NCBI RefSeq assembly: GCF_036898465.1
Contig: NZ_JARUMJ010000001.1
Location: 682,001-746,000, forward strand
Reading direction: 5' to 3'
DNA length: 64,000 nt
Source of the DNA: Streptomyces sp. B21-105
GTDB taxonomy: Bacteria > Actinomycetota > Actinomycetes > Streptomycetales > Streptomycetaceae
Below the pieces are notes generated by a model. The model ran no database searches. It was not told the origin of the DNA and saw nothing but the letters and a program-made list of their open reading frames with translations. Below, one piece after another: positions 8,851 to 16,031 of the stretch (position 1 is the first letter of the stretch; each line of letters begins with the position of its first letter). The translations under genes and the position numbers were made by a program.

Positions 8851-10053
8851 TTACGGCTCGCGCCGTGAGACTTCCTGTTTCATCGCCGACTGCCCGCCCG
8901 GAGTACTCCGTTGAGGTCTTACACCGGCTCCACAGGCCGACACCGCCCGTCCGGCGGCCAGCAGGTTCTTCGCCGCGTTCACGTCCCGGTCGTGGGTCGT
9001 GCCACAGCTGTCGCACGTCCACATGCGGACGTGCAGCGGCATCTTCTCCTGGAGGGCGCCGCAAGCGGAGCACAGCCTGGACGAGGGGAAGAAGCGGTCC
9101 ACCGCGATCACTTCCCGCCCGTGCCAGGCGGCCTTGTACTCCAGCATGCTCCGGAACTGCGACCACGCCGCGTCGCTGACGGCGCGGGCCAGGGTCCGGT
9201 TCTTGACCATGTTGCGCACGGTCAGGTCCTCGATCACGATCGTTTGGTTCTCACGAACGAGTCGAGTGGTCAGCTTGTGCAGCCCGTCACGGCGACGGTC
9301 GGCGATACGGGCATGGATCCTGGCGACCTTGCGCGCCGCCTCGGCGCGATTCGCCGACCCCTTGGCCTTCTTCGCCAGACGACGCTGGGCCAGGGCGAGG
9401 CGGGAACGGTCCTTGCGCTCGTGCCTGGGGTTGGCGACCTTCTCGCCGGTGGAGAGCGTCAGGAGGTGATCGAGGCCGACGTCCACGCCGACGGCGGCAT
9501 CGCTCACGGGCAGCGGCTTGAGCGTCGGGTCGTCGCACAGCATCGAGACGTGCCAGCGCCCGGCTGCGTCCTGGGAGACGGTCACCGTGGACGGCTCGGC
9601 GCCCTGCGGGAGCGGCCGGGACCACACGACGTCGAGCGGCTCACGCATCTTGGCGAGCGTCAGTTCGCCGTCGCGGAAGCGGAAACCGCTGGTGGTGTAC
9701 TCGGCGGACTTGCGGGACCTCTTCTTCGACTTGAAGCGCGGGTACTTCGCCCGCTTGCCGAAGAAGTGGGTGAACGCGGCTTGCAGATGGCGCAGGCATT
9801 GCTGGAGCGGCACGGAAGAGACCTCGTTGAGGAACGCCAGTTCCTCGGTCTTCTTCCACGCCGTCAGCATGGCCGACGTCTGGTTGTAGTTCACCCGCTC
9901 CTGCCGCGTCCATGCCTGTGTGCGGGCGGCGAGGGCCATGTTGTAGACCTTGCGGACACAGCCGAACGTGCGCGACAGCTCTGCCGCCTGCTCGTCCGTG
10001 GGATAGAAGCGGCACTTGAACGCCCGCTTCACCTGCGTCGTGGTCACTCTCAC
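8851..10053 (-). CDS. tnpB: TnpB, RNA-guided nuclease of an IS605-family element
   Basis: A full-length 400-residue TnpB. The N-terminal half has the helix-turn-helix-like OrfB region (RAFKCRFYPTDEQAAELSRTF). The split RuvC nuclease is complete: Asp191 in VGVDVGLDHL, Glu275 in IVIEDLTVRNM and Asp357 in HDRDVNAAKNL. The zinc finger has CSAC and CDSC pairs. Characterised TnpBs (for example ISDra2) cut DNA next to a short target-adjacent motif, guided by an RNA from the element's right end, and so maintain the element. The start is GTG 10053, since the region RVTTTQVKRAFKCRFYP must be included. All catalytic residues are kept, so it is predicted active, unlike nuclease-dead TnpB-derived repressors. 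Confidence 0.93.
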   Translation of the reverse strand: MRVTTTQVKRAFKCRFYPTDEQAAELSRTFGCVRKVYNMALAARTQAWTRQERVNYNQTSAMLTAWKKTEELAFLNEVSSVPLQQCLRHLQAAFTHFFGKRAKYPRFKSKKRSRKSAEYTTSGFRFRDGELTLAKMREPLDVVWSRPLPQGAEPSTVTVSQDAAGRWHVSMLCDDPTLKPLPVSDAAVGVDVGLDHLLTLSTGEKVANPRHERKDRSRLALAQRRLAKKAKGSANRAEAARKVARIHARIADRRRDGLHKLTTRLVRENQTIVIEDLTVRNMVKNRTLARAVSDAAWSQFRSMLEYKAAWHGREVIAVDRFFPSSRLCSACGALQEKMPLHVRMWTCDSCGTTHDRDVNAAKNLLAAGRAVSACGAGVRPQRSTPGGQSAMKQEVSRREP

Positions 10054-10104
10054 AAACTAGCGTTACGCCAGGTGAAGCTCAAACCCGCTGGTCAGAGCGC
10101 GGTC

Positions 10105-10123
10105 TTTCGCCCAGGAGGCGAAA
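10105..10123. other. Hairpin between tnpB and the LacI gene
   Basis: A perfect 7-bp stem TTTCGCC/GGCGAAA with a 5-base loop. It could be the left-end structure of the tnpB element or an attenuator before the LacI gene. A smaller stem, CCTGC-TCC-GCAGG, follows about 20 bases on. Confidence 0.5.
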
Positions 10124-10201
10124 CCCCGCATCTTGCCCTGCTCCGCAGGAGTCCGTTTCCTCTCCGCCTTCTGAAGGACGGAGTATCCACGGAGGTTCCC
10201 G

Positions 10202-11230
10202 ATGAACAATGGTGCGGGGGGCCGGCGCAGACCGCCGACCATCCACGACGTGGCGCGCGAGGCGGGGGTCTCCCGGGGCACCGTCTCGCGGGTGCTCAAC
10301 GGCGGCCACTATGTCAGCCCCGCGGCGGCGGAGGCGGTCAACGCCGCCATCCGCAGGACGGGTTACGTCGTGAACCGGCACGCCCGCTCGCTGATCACCG
10401 GCCGGTCCGACTCCGTGGGCTTCCTGCTGACGGAGCCCCAGGAGCGGTTCTTCGAGGACCCCAACTTCAACGTCCTGCTGCGCGGCTGCACCCAGGCGCT
10501 GGCCGCGCACGACGTTCCCCTCCTGCTGATGCTGGCCGGCACCGAGGACGAGCGCCGGCGCATCACGCGGTACATCACCGCCGGGCACGTCGACGGGGTG
10601 CTGCTGGTCTCCAGCCACTTCGGGGACCCGATCGCCACCGAGCTGGGGGAGGCGGGGGTGCCCCTGGTCGCCTGCGGCAAGCCGATGGGGATCGGCGCGA
10701 AGGTGAGCTACGTGGCCGCCGACGACCGTGACGGCGCCCGGGACATGGTGCGGCATCTGCTGGCGCGGGGCCGTCGGCGCATCGGCGTGGTCACCGGCCC
10801 GCTGGACACCCCGGGCGGTGTGGAGCGGCTCGCCGGATACCGGGAGGTGCTCGCCGAGGCGGGCGTCCCCTACGACGAACGGCTCGTCGTGTCCGGCGAC
10901 TACAGCCGGGCCAGCGGCGAGGCCGGCGCGGAGCTGCTGCTGGCCCAGGCGCCGGAGCTGGACGCGGTGTTCGTCGCGTCCGACCTGATGGCGCAGGGCG
11001 TGCTGGCGGTGCTGCAGCGGGCGGGGCGGCAGGTGCCGCAGGACGTGGCGGTCGGCGGCTTCGACGACTCCCCTGCGGCCACCGCCGCCAGCCCCTCCCT
11101 CACCACCATCCGCCAGCCCTGGGACCGGATCAGCAGCGAGATGGTCCGGGTGCTCCTCGCCCAGATCGGCGGCGAGGACCCCTCGGCGGTGATCCTGCCG
11201 ACGGAACTGGTCCGACGCGAGTCCACCTGA
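10202..11230 (+). CDS. ganR: LacI-family transcriptional repressor (GanR-like)
   Basis: A 342-residue LacI-type repressor. The DNA-binding head (residues 12-60) reads TIHDVAREAGVSRGTVSRVLNG, followed by the hinge helix and a periplasmic-binding-protein-like sensor domain (about 65-340; GVLLVSSHFGDPIA, FVASDLMAQGVLAVL, VAVGGFDDSPAA). ATG 10202 has GGAGG eight bases upstream. It probably binds the TGTGAACGCTCACA site on the transporter promoter and is released by a galacto-oligosaccharide. This assignment rests on locus order, which matches the B. subtilis gan regulon. The tnpB insertion separates it from the transporter genes, so it now probably relies on its own or an element-derived promoter. 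Confidence 0.88.
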   Translation: MNNGAGGRRRPPTIHDVAREAGVSRGTVSRVLNGGHYVSPAAAEAVNAAIRRTGYVVNRHARSLITGRSDSVGFLLTEPQERFFEDPNFNVLLRGCTQALAAHDVPLLLMLAGTEDERRRITRYITAGHVDGVLLVSSHFGDPIATELGEAGVPLVACGKPMGIGAKVSYVAADDRDGARDMVRHLLARGRRRIGVVTGPLDTPGGVERLAGYREVLAEAGVPYDERLVVSGDYSRASGEAGAELLLAQAPELDAVFVASDLMAQGVLAVLQRAGRQVPQDVAVGGFDDSPAATAASPSLTTIRQPWDRISSEMVRVLLAQIGGEDPSAVILPTELVRREST

Positions 11231-11491
11231 CCCCGTGGCCCGCCCGGCCGCCCGGTGCGGAACCGGCTCGGGTCAGGCTGAGCGCGGCCCGGACCGGGGT
11301 CGGGCCGGGTCGGCGGCGGGTGGGTGGTGGTGGTGCCCGGAGGGGGCCGCGGGGCGGGGAAACGGACGGGAGCCGCGAGCGGTCAGGATCGGAGAAGCGG
11401 TGCGGCGCGTTCTCGTCCTAGCGTGGGAACCACGAGAACACGGAGGTGTTCCCGGGTACCGCATCCGCATCACTTCACCGAGGAGAGCCTC

Positions 11492-11839
11492 ATGGCCGCC
11501 GGACTGCAGACGATCATCTACCCCGTCAAGGACGTCGAGCGGGCGAAGGCCCTGTTCACCGCGCTGCTGGGGGTCGAGCCGTATGCCGACCAGCCGTACT
11601 ACGTCGGCTACAAGGCGGCCGGCCAGGACGTCGGACTGAACCCGAACGGCCACGCCCAAGGGCTGACCGGGCCGGTCCCCTACTGGCACGTCACCGACAT
11701 CCGGGACCGTCTCGCGGCGCTGCTGGCGGCGGGCGCCGAGGTGCTCCAGGACGTCCAGGACGTCGGCAACGGCCGGCTCATCGCCTCCGTGAAGGACACG
11801 GACGGGAACCTGGTGGGGCTCCTCCAGGACCCCGCCTGA
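11492..11839 (+). CDS. VOC-family (glyoxalase/bleomycin-resistance fold) protein
   Basis: A compact 115-residue single VOC-fold protein. It starts MAAGLQTIIYPVKDVERAKALF and ends with GRLIASVKDTDGNLVGLLQDP, the two beta-alpha-beta-beta-beta units of the fold. Metal ligands are not obvious: the usual first His is replaced by Tyr in TIIYPV, so an enzymatic role is uncertain. ATG 11492 has GAGGAGAG ahead of it; a longer in-frame opening from 11324 is rejected because it is Arg/Gly-rich. The gene appears to be monocistronic. Function could be small-molecule binding or resistance. Confidence 0.8.
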   Translation: MAAGLQTIIYPVKDVERAKALFTALLGVEPYADQPYYVGYKAAGQDVGLNPNGHAQGLTGPVPYWHVTDIRDRLAALLAAGAEVLQDVQDVGNGRLIASVKDTDGNLVGLLQDPA

Positions 11840-11860
11840 GGACGGACCTCCCACCACCGT

Positions 11861-11881
11861 ATGCACTCGCACTAATTGCAT
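11861..11881. promoter_or_regulatory. Possible MarR operator
   Basis: ATGCA and TGCAT are arranged as an inverted repeat with 11 bases between them, just upstream of the marR promoter and about 20 bases after the VOC stop. The size suits a MarR dimer, but this is only a pattern match. Confidence 0.35.
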
Positions 11882-11883
11882 CG

Positions 11884-11912
11884 TCAACAAATGGCCCGGA
11901 CGGCGTTACGAT
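11884..11912 (+). promoter_or_regulatory. Promoter of the marR gene, possibly leaderless
   Basis: TCAACA at 11884-11889, a 17-base spacer and TACGAT at 11907-11912. The transcription start expected six to seven bases later coincides with GTG 11919. No Shine-Dalgarno sequence is present, which fits a leaderless mRNA. Confidence 0.45.
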
Positions 11913-11918
11913 GTGGGT

Positions 11919-12491
11919 GTGACTCCTCCCCCTCGTGAACGAGGCGGCTTCTCGCGTGGGTTCGAAAGCCCTCATGACGGCCAAGCCCTGACCGCTGCCG
12001 AAGCGGATACGCAGAGTGCCACGTCGCTACACGGCGTAGAAAATCAGGGTGCGTCTCCCTTCCCGGTTGAAGCCGGGGATACCCGCGCGAGATCAGGGAC
12101 GGCAGCGAAAACGGCCGGTACAGGCCTCGAGGAGCGGTGGCGGGACATCCTGTCGGTGCACGCCCGCACGATGTGCGAGATCGACCGCGCGCTGCATCCG
12201 CACGGCCTGGGAGCAAGCGACTTCGAGGTGCTCGACATCCTCGCCTCCCAGGCTCCCCGGGCGGGCGATCAGTGCCGGGTGCAGAATCTCGTCGGACGGG
12301 TGCACCTCAGTCAGAGCGCGCTGTCCCGTCTCATCGGCCGCCTGGAGAAGGAAGGCCTGGTGGAACGCTCGATCTGCGCCGAGGACCGGCGCGGGGTGTG
12401 GGTCGCCCTGACCCGCAAGGGCCGCGACCTGCACACCGAGGTCCTGCCCCTGCAGCGGGCGGTGCTGGAGCGGATGCTGACCGGATCCTAG
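11919..12491 (+). CDS. MarR-family regulator with unusual N-terminal extension
   Basis: A 190-residue protein. Residues about 70-188 are a normal MarR winged helix: ERWRDILSVHARTMCEIDRAL, the recognition helix VHLSQSALSRLIGRLEKEGLVER, and the wing CAEDRRGVWVALTRKG. Residues 1-68 have no MarR counterpart and are encoded by sequence containing two hairpins that resemble IS605-type right ends (11931-11944 and 12062-12077). The start is uncertain: GTG 11919 fits a leaderless transcript, GTG 11913 is also possible, and no good later start exists before the domain. The unit may therefore be a regulator whose 5' end was replaced by inserted element sequence. Its target and ligand are unknown; self-regulation through the 11861 repeat is plausible. 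Confidence 0.75.
   Translation: MTPPPRERGGFSRGFESPHDGQALTAAEADTQSATSLHGVENQGASPFPVEAGDTRARSGTAAKTAGTGLEERWRDILSVHARTMCEIDRALHPHGLGASDFEVLDILASQAPRAGDQCRVQNLVGRVHLSQSALSRLIGRLEKEGLVERSICAEDRRGVWVALTRKGRDLHTEVLPLQRAVLERMLTGS
11921..12085. repeat. Two IS605-like terminal hairpins within the marR 5' region
   Basis: CCTCGT-GA-ACGAGG (11931-11944) is followed on the minus strand by GGGGAGGAGTCA, and CCCGG-TTGAAG-CCGGG (12062-12077) by AAGGGAGACGC. The genuine tnpB right end in this window has the same plan: stem, TTCA loop, second stem, then GGGGAGCGTCA. This resembles a small non-autonomous element or remnant. The identification is by pattern only. Confidence 0.4.
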
Positions 12492-12494
12492 GCA

Positions 12495-12524
12495 GGGCCG
12501 GCGCCCTTGTCGGCGCCCCGGCCC
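12495..12524. terminator. Bidirectional terminator between convergent genes
   Basis: GGGCCGGCGCC and GGCGCCCCGGCCC pair with a two-base bulge around a short loop in the 40-base gap between the marR and SseB-like stop codons. Confidence 0.6.
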
Positions 12525-12531
12525 GTGCCGC

Positions 12532-12930
12532 TCAGCGGACGAGCAGGGTGCGCACTCCTTCGGACGTGAGCGTCAGCGGGTGGTCGCCGGCCGCGTCGAT
12601 GGACAGGGACAGCTCGCCGGTCGGCCACTGCGCGGCGAGCGCGCCGAGCGGCACCAGCCGGTAGCGGTCGACCTCGGGCAGCAGGCCGGCCATCTCCGGC
12701 TCGGAGGTGAACACCGGCACCACGGGCGCTCCCCCGGGCTGTTCGAGAACGGGCAGTGCGACGGTGGCCGGGTTGGTGATGTCCTCGTCGACGGCGTCGT
12801 CGGGCACCGGCACGAGCACGTCGCTGTGCGCGAGTGTGTCCAGCGCCGAGGCGTCCTCGGTGTCCCGGGCCAGCGCGTCCAGCGCCAGTGCCGCCGGGTT
12901 GTCGGTGCGGTCGTGTGCGGGCGTCTCCAT
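12532..12930 (-). CDS. SseB-like protein
   Basis: A 132-residue acidic protein. The opening METPAHDRTDNPAALALDAL is followed by the SseB N-terminal-domain pattern: LVPVPDDAVDE, then VALPVLEQPGGAPVVPVFTS, then LLPEVDRYRLVPLGALAAQWPTG. SseB-type domains are widespread in actinobacteria, and their role is unknown. ATG 12930 has GGGGAGA seven bases upstream. An in-frame opening at 13182 is rejected because its extra 84 residues are Pro/Ala/Arg-rich. It is convergent with marR across a shared terminator. No operon partner is visible. Confidence 0.75.
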   Translation of the reverse strand: METPAHDRTDNPAALALDALARDTEDASALDTLAHSDVLVPVPDDAVDEDITNPATVALPVLEQPGGAPVVPVFTSEPEMAGLLPEVDRYRLVPLGALAAQWPTGELSLSIDAAGDHPLTLTSEGVRTLLVR

Positions 12931-13372
12931 GTCGTCTCCCCAGGTAGCAGCGGTCCGGCTCGCGTACCCGGGGAGGCGGGGCTCAATCCCCCCGGGCGGC
13001 GCCCGACCGGACGGCCGGGAACGTGCGCGGGCTCGCGCGGGGCGGGCAGGGGCCGCAGTGACCGGCGCCCCCGCCGGGGTCGGCGGCGGGGACGCCGGCA
13101 GCGTCCCGGGTGGGGGACGCGGGTTCATGGGCGCCGGCCCCGACGCGGGTTCATGGGGCGCCCGCCCCGACGCGGGAGTCACCGCAAGCGCCTGTTCCGT
13201 GGGCGACGGGCAGCGGGATACGTGCCCCTTCGACGGGCAGCGGGGTACGCGCCCGTCCGGTGGGAAGCGAGGCGCCGGCCGGGAGATTCTCCCCTACCGC
13301 CCGACGGCGCCCCGATCGCCCGGAACAGCGGCCGGGGTCTGCCCCGCGTCGCCGTCCGGCCCCTTGTTCAGC
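12931..13372. other. 442-bp intergenic region with short direct repeats
   Basis: No gene is supported. The sequence holds imperfect repeats: CCGACGCGGGTTCATGGG twice (about 13119-13165), and CGACGGGCAGCGGG with related bases twice (about 13204-13245). Reading frames crossing it are Gly/Arg/Pro-rich. Confidence 0.5.
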
Positions 13373-14164
13373 TCACGCGCCGACCTCCGCGACGCGCAGG
13401 CCCTCGCCGCGCACACATCGTTGGATCATCACGGCGGCGGCCCGCACATGGGGCGCGACCCGCGCCGGCTGAATCACTTCGGCGGGCCCGACGACGCCCA
13501 CGGCGGCCACGACCATGCCGCGGCTGTCGCGCACCGGGACCGCGAACGCACCCCGTCCTTCGGCCAGGGTGCCGTGCGCGGCGGCGTAGCCCTCGCGCCG
13601 GACCTTGGCGAGACAGCGATTGAGGCGGGCGCCGTCGGTGATGGTGACGGGGGTGAAGGCGCGCAGCGGCCCGGAACACACCTCCTTCTCCACGGCGGCG
13701 CCGGCGTGGGCGAGGAGGACCAGGCCGAGCGCGGTGGCGTGCAGCGGGACGCGACGGCCCTGGTCTCCGTAGACGGCGATCAGGTCCGCGTCGTCGGAGA
13801 CGAAGGAAAGGCAGACGCTCTCCCGGCCGTCGCGGATGGCGACAGTCGCCGCGGCAGAGGTCCGGTTGTGCAGCGCAACGAGATGCGGCTGCGCCACCTC
13901 GGCCATCGTGCAGGAGCGCGGCGCCAGCACGGCCGTCTCCCACAGCCGAAGACCGATGGTGTACATGCCGTCGACGCACCGCTCGAGGGCGCCCCAGCCG
14001 TGGAGTTTGTTGACGATGCGGTGCACGGTGGCCACGGGCAGCCCGGAGCGTCGGCTGATGTCGCTGAGCGTCAGGGTTCTGTTGTCCCGGTCGAAGGCAC
14101 CGAGGATGCTGAGCGTCCGGTCGACGACTGAGCGCTCCGGAGCGGCGGAGTGGGGAGTGGTCAT
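13373..14164 (-). CDS. IclR-family transcriptional regulator
   Basis: A 263-residue IclR protein. The winged helix (residues about 12-70) reads SVVDRTLSILGAFDRDNRTL and SDISRRSGLPVATVHRIVNKL. The C-terminal effector domain (about 85-260) contains VPLHATALGLVLLAHAG and GRGAFAVPVRDSRGMVVAAVGV. ATG 14164 was chosen over the upstream in-frame ATG at 14263, because the added residues come from an alternating purine-pyrimidine tract that looks like regulatory DNA. It is divergent from the AraC gene with 163 bases between them, so the pair may cross-regulate. It lies 1.6 kb from the Pfa genes and could be a boundary regulator; there is no direct evidence. Confidence 0.88.
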   Translation of the reverse strand: MTTPHSAAPERSVVDRTLSILGAFDRDNRTLTLSDISRRSGLPVATVHRIVNKLHGWGALERCVDGMYTIGLRLWETAVLAPRSCTMAEVAQPHLVALHNRTSAAATVAIRDGRESVCLSFVSDDADLIAVYGDQGRRVPLHATALGLVLLAHAGAAVEKEVCSGPLRAFTPVTITDGARLNRCLAKVRREGYAAAHGTLAEGRGAFAVPVRDSRGMVVAAVGVVGPAEVIQPARVAPHVRAAAVMIQRCVRGEGLRVAEVGA

Positions 14165-14207
14165 CCCGTTCAGAGTCCCTTCACCTTCAGGTCGAGGGTG
14201 CGTACTG

Positions 14208-14243
14208 ACACGTGCGCGCACTTGTGCGTGCACATGCATGCAC
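14208..14243. promoter_or_regulatory. Alternating purine-pyrimidine tract in the iclR-araC divergent region
   Basis: Bases 14208-14221 and 14223-14243 alternate purine and pyrimidine perfectly, with a single break at 14222. The tract includes GTGCGCGCAC and GTGCACATGCATGCAC, so it is both Z-DNA-prone and palindrome-rich. It lies 44-80 bases upstream of iclR and is a good candidate for the regulator's own operator. Confidence 0.5.
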
Positions 14244-14327
14244 CAGGAGTAGTGATCGGGCATCGGGCGACCGGATCTATCATTGAACCCTCAAGTGGCC
14301 GCTTGAAAGGTCGATTCCGGAACGCTC

Positions 14328-15218
14328 ATGGTCGATTTCGCTTCGTTACCTATCCCCGTCATCCGCTACAGATGCGTCGCCAGACCTGGTCTCGGCATCG
14401 CGATGGCGACTGTGCGGGAGCTGTTGACATACGCCCCCACCAGCTTCCTGGCGGCCCCCCACCGGCTCGAGTTCCACCAGCTCGTGCTGGTCACGCAGGG
14501 CGCGGGCGTCTACTCGGCCGACTCCACCAGCCACGAGTGCCGGCCCGGCACGCTGGTGTGGATCCGCCCCAACCAGGTGATCCAGTTCTTCCCCGAGCCG
14601 GGCATGGACGGCGACATCGTCATGTTCACCGAGTCGTTCCCGCTCCAACTGGGCGCCCACATGGGGATGCTGGACGATGTGCTGCGCCCCTCGCAGTGGC
14701 AGCTGCCCGACGTCGAGCTCAGGGCGTTCGAGCGCGTTCTCCATGTGCTGAAGGAGGAGTTCGAGCGGCCCGACCAGGGACTCGGCGAGGAACTGCTGAA
14801 GCACCTGCTGGCCGTGGTCCTGCTGCACATCGACCAGATGTGCCGCCAGCACCGCTGCGGCACCGCCGCGGTCAGCGGCGACAACGGGGACCTCTTCCTG
14901 CGCTTCCGCCGCGAGCTGGACCACTCCTTCCGCTCCAGCCGGCTGGTCGAGGACTACGCCGCCGCCCTCAACTGCAGCACGCGCGCGCTGGCCCGGGCCT
15001 GCCGTGCGGTGGCCGGAAGCTCCACGAAGGACCTGATCGACGCCCGGGTCGCGCTGGAGGCGCGCCGGCTGCTCGCCCACTCCGACCTGCCGATCAGCGC
15101 CATCGCCCGGCAACTCGGATTCTCCGAAGTGACCAACTTCGGCAAGTTCTTCGCCCGCCGCGTGAATATGACACCGGGCTCGTTCCGCCGCGAGGCAAAA
15201 GTGGGACATCAGCCGTAA
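14328..15218 (+). CDS. AraC-family transcriptional regulator
   Basis: A 296-residue AraC protein. The N-terminal cupin-type sensor spans residues about 30-120 (EFHQLVLVTQGAGVYSADS, CRPGTLVWIRPNQVIQFF). The C-terminal double helix-turn-helix spans about 195-290 (YAAALNCSTRALARACRAV; ISAIARQLGFSEVTNFGKFF; TPGSFRRE). ATG 14328 has GGAA eight bases upstream. It is the nearest same-strand regulator to the Pfa operon, 546 bases upstream, and a fair candidate for its activator; the inverted repeat at 15277-15300 could be a site. Its ligand is unknown. Confidence 0.88.
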   Translation: MVDFASLPIPVIRYRCVARPGLGIAMATVRELLTYAPTSFLAAPHRLEFHQLVLVTQGAGVYSADSTSHECRPGTLVWIRPNQVIQFFPEPGMDGDIVMFTESFPLQLGAHMGMLDDVLRPSQWQLPDVELRAFERVLHVLKEEFERPDQGLGEELLKHLLAVVLLHIDQMCRQHRCGTAAVSGDNGDLFLRFRRELDHSFRSSRLVEDYAAALNCSTRALARACRAVAGSSTKDLIDARVALEARRLLAHSDLPISAIARQLGFSEVTNFGKFFARRVNMTPGSFRREAKVGHQP

Positions 15219-15764
15219 TGCGGCCGAGTCGACCGGCTTCACCGGCGGTTCACCTATTACCGCCGCAAGGTGTCCTCGAGGTCTACGCACGTATACCTCG
15301 ATTTCTTTCCACTCTTCGGAAGACCGGTTGTTGAAAATTCCGAAAACTGGCAAGACTTGGCCTGCGTGCTTCGGGCGGCCACTCCGAAGTCACCCCCCGC
15401 ACCTGCGATCCAGCAGGTCTGCACCATCGAGCACCGATGAACGACCGAAAGATCACTGACCGGTTTTATTCGCTGCCCCCACGGCGATCACCAGAAAGTT
15501 GCCCATAGCTCACACCCCCCACGTATTCACGCTGGTCCGGACTTCCGGCCCTCTTTCACGGCTCTCGCGCCCGTCACCCGGGGGGATACCCGGACGTCCC
15601 TGGCGGGCGCGCCGTGAGACGCCCTCGGCATGCCGCCCGGCGTCTGCCACGGCCCCTGATCCGTGCGCCGACCGCGTACGCGATCCGCCGTACGCACCCG
15701 CATTCACGCGCCCTCCGGCAACTCCCCGGACAAAGGTGCGCCCAAAAAGGAAGGACGTCGCAAC
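15219..15764. other. 546-bp region upstream of the Pfa operon
   Basis: No gene is seen. CGGCGGT and ACCGCCG (15243-15265) form a hairpin soon after the AraC stop and may terminate it. CGAGGTCTACG/CGTATACCTCG (15277-15300) is an inverted repeat, 20 of 24 positions symmetric, in a locally AT-richer patch, and could be an operator. A weak promoter-like pair, TTGCCC (15499-15504) and TATTCA (15524-15529) with a 19-base spacer, points at the ACP gene. The transcription start is not established. Confidence 0.45.
15277..15300. promoter_or_regulatory. Inverted repeat, candidate operator for the Pfa operon
   Basis: Two 11-base arms, CGAGGTCTACG and CGTATACCTCG, differ from perfect symmetry at one pair and are separated by two bases. 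The repeat lies 60 bases after the AraC gene and 465 bases before the first Pfa-operon gene. Confidence 0.4.
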
Positions 15765-16031
15765 ATGCCCGCAGTCACCGCAACGGAAGCCGAGAACTGG
15801 CTGATCGAGAAGATCGCCCACCGCCTCGGCGTGGCGGCCACCGAGGTCTCGCGCGAGGTCTACTTCGACGAGCTCGACCTCGACTCCACCGAAGCCCTCA
15901 TCCTGGCGGGCGAGTTGGAGAACTGGCTCGGTTTCGAGCTGAGCACGACGACCCTCTGGTACCACCCCACGGTCAAGGACCTGGCGGCGTACCTGGCCGA
16001 GGAGAGCGCGCAGCGTGCGGCCGCCGCGTGA
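15765..16031 (+). CDS. Stand-alone acyl carrier protein
   Basis: An 88-residue carrier protein, the first gene of the Pfa operon. The phosphopantetheine site is Ser41 in ELDLDSTEALILAGELEN, followed by the usual helix III (TTLWYHPTVKDLAAYLAEE). The motif reads DST rather than the common DSL, as in carriers that load fatty-acid or PKS starters and intermediates. ATG 15765 has GGAAGGA eleven bases upstream. It overlaps the thioesterase gene by 17 bases. The megasynthase already has three ACPs, so this one may carry a starter, a diverted intermediate, or the released chain during tailoring. The PPTase at 37220 would activate it. Confidence 0.88.
   Translation: MPAVTATEAENWLIEKIAHRLGVAATEVSREVYFDELDLDSTEALILAGELENWLGFELSTTTLWYHPTVKDLAAYLAEESAQRAAAA

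Larger units (their letters stand above)
8817..10125 (-). mobile_element. IS200/IS605-type tnpB-only element (IS1341-like)
   Basis: A single tnpB gene, with no tnpA, is wedged between ganQ and the LacI gene. The right end shows the family hairpin: CCTCCC-TGAA-GGGAGG at 8829-8844, just past the tnpB stop and three bases from GTCAAG on the element strand. The left end is not sharply defined. A second hairpin, TTTCGCC-CAGGA-GGCGAAA (10105-10123), lies upstream of tnpB and may belong to it. These elements leave no target duplication, so the boundaries are approximate. Confidence 0.7.

Noticed and set aside
11955..11985. tRNA-like T-arm (GGGTTCGAAAGCCC)
   Set aside because: The stem does not pair with the correct 5-7-5 geometry and no acceptor or anticodon arm is present upstream.
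14165..14263. Longer IclR start at 14263
   Set aside because: The added residues are encoded by the alternating purine-pyrimidine tract and lack similarity to IclR proteins.
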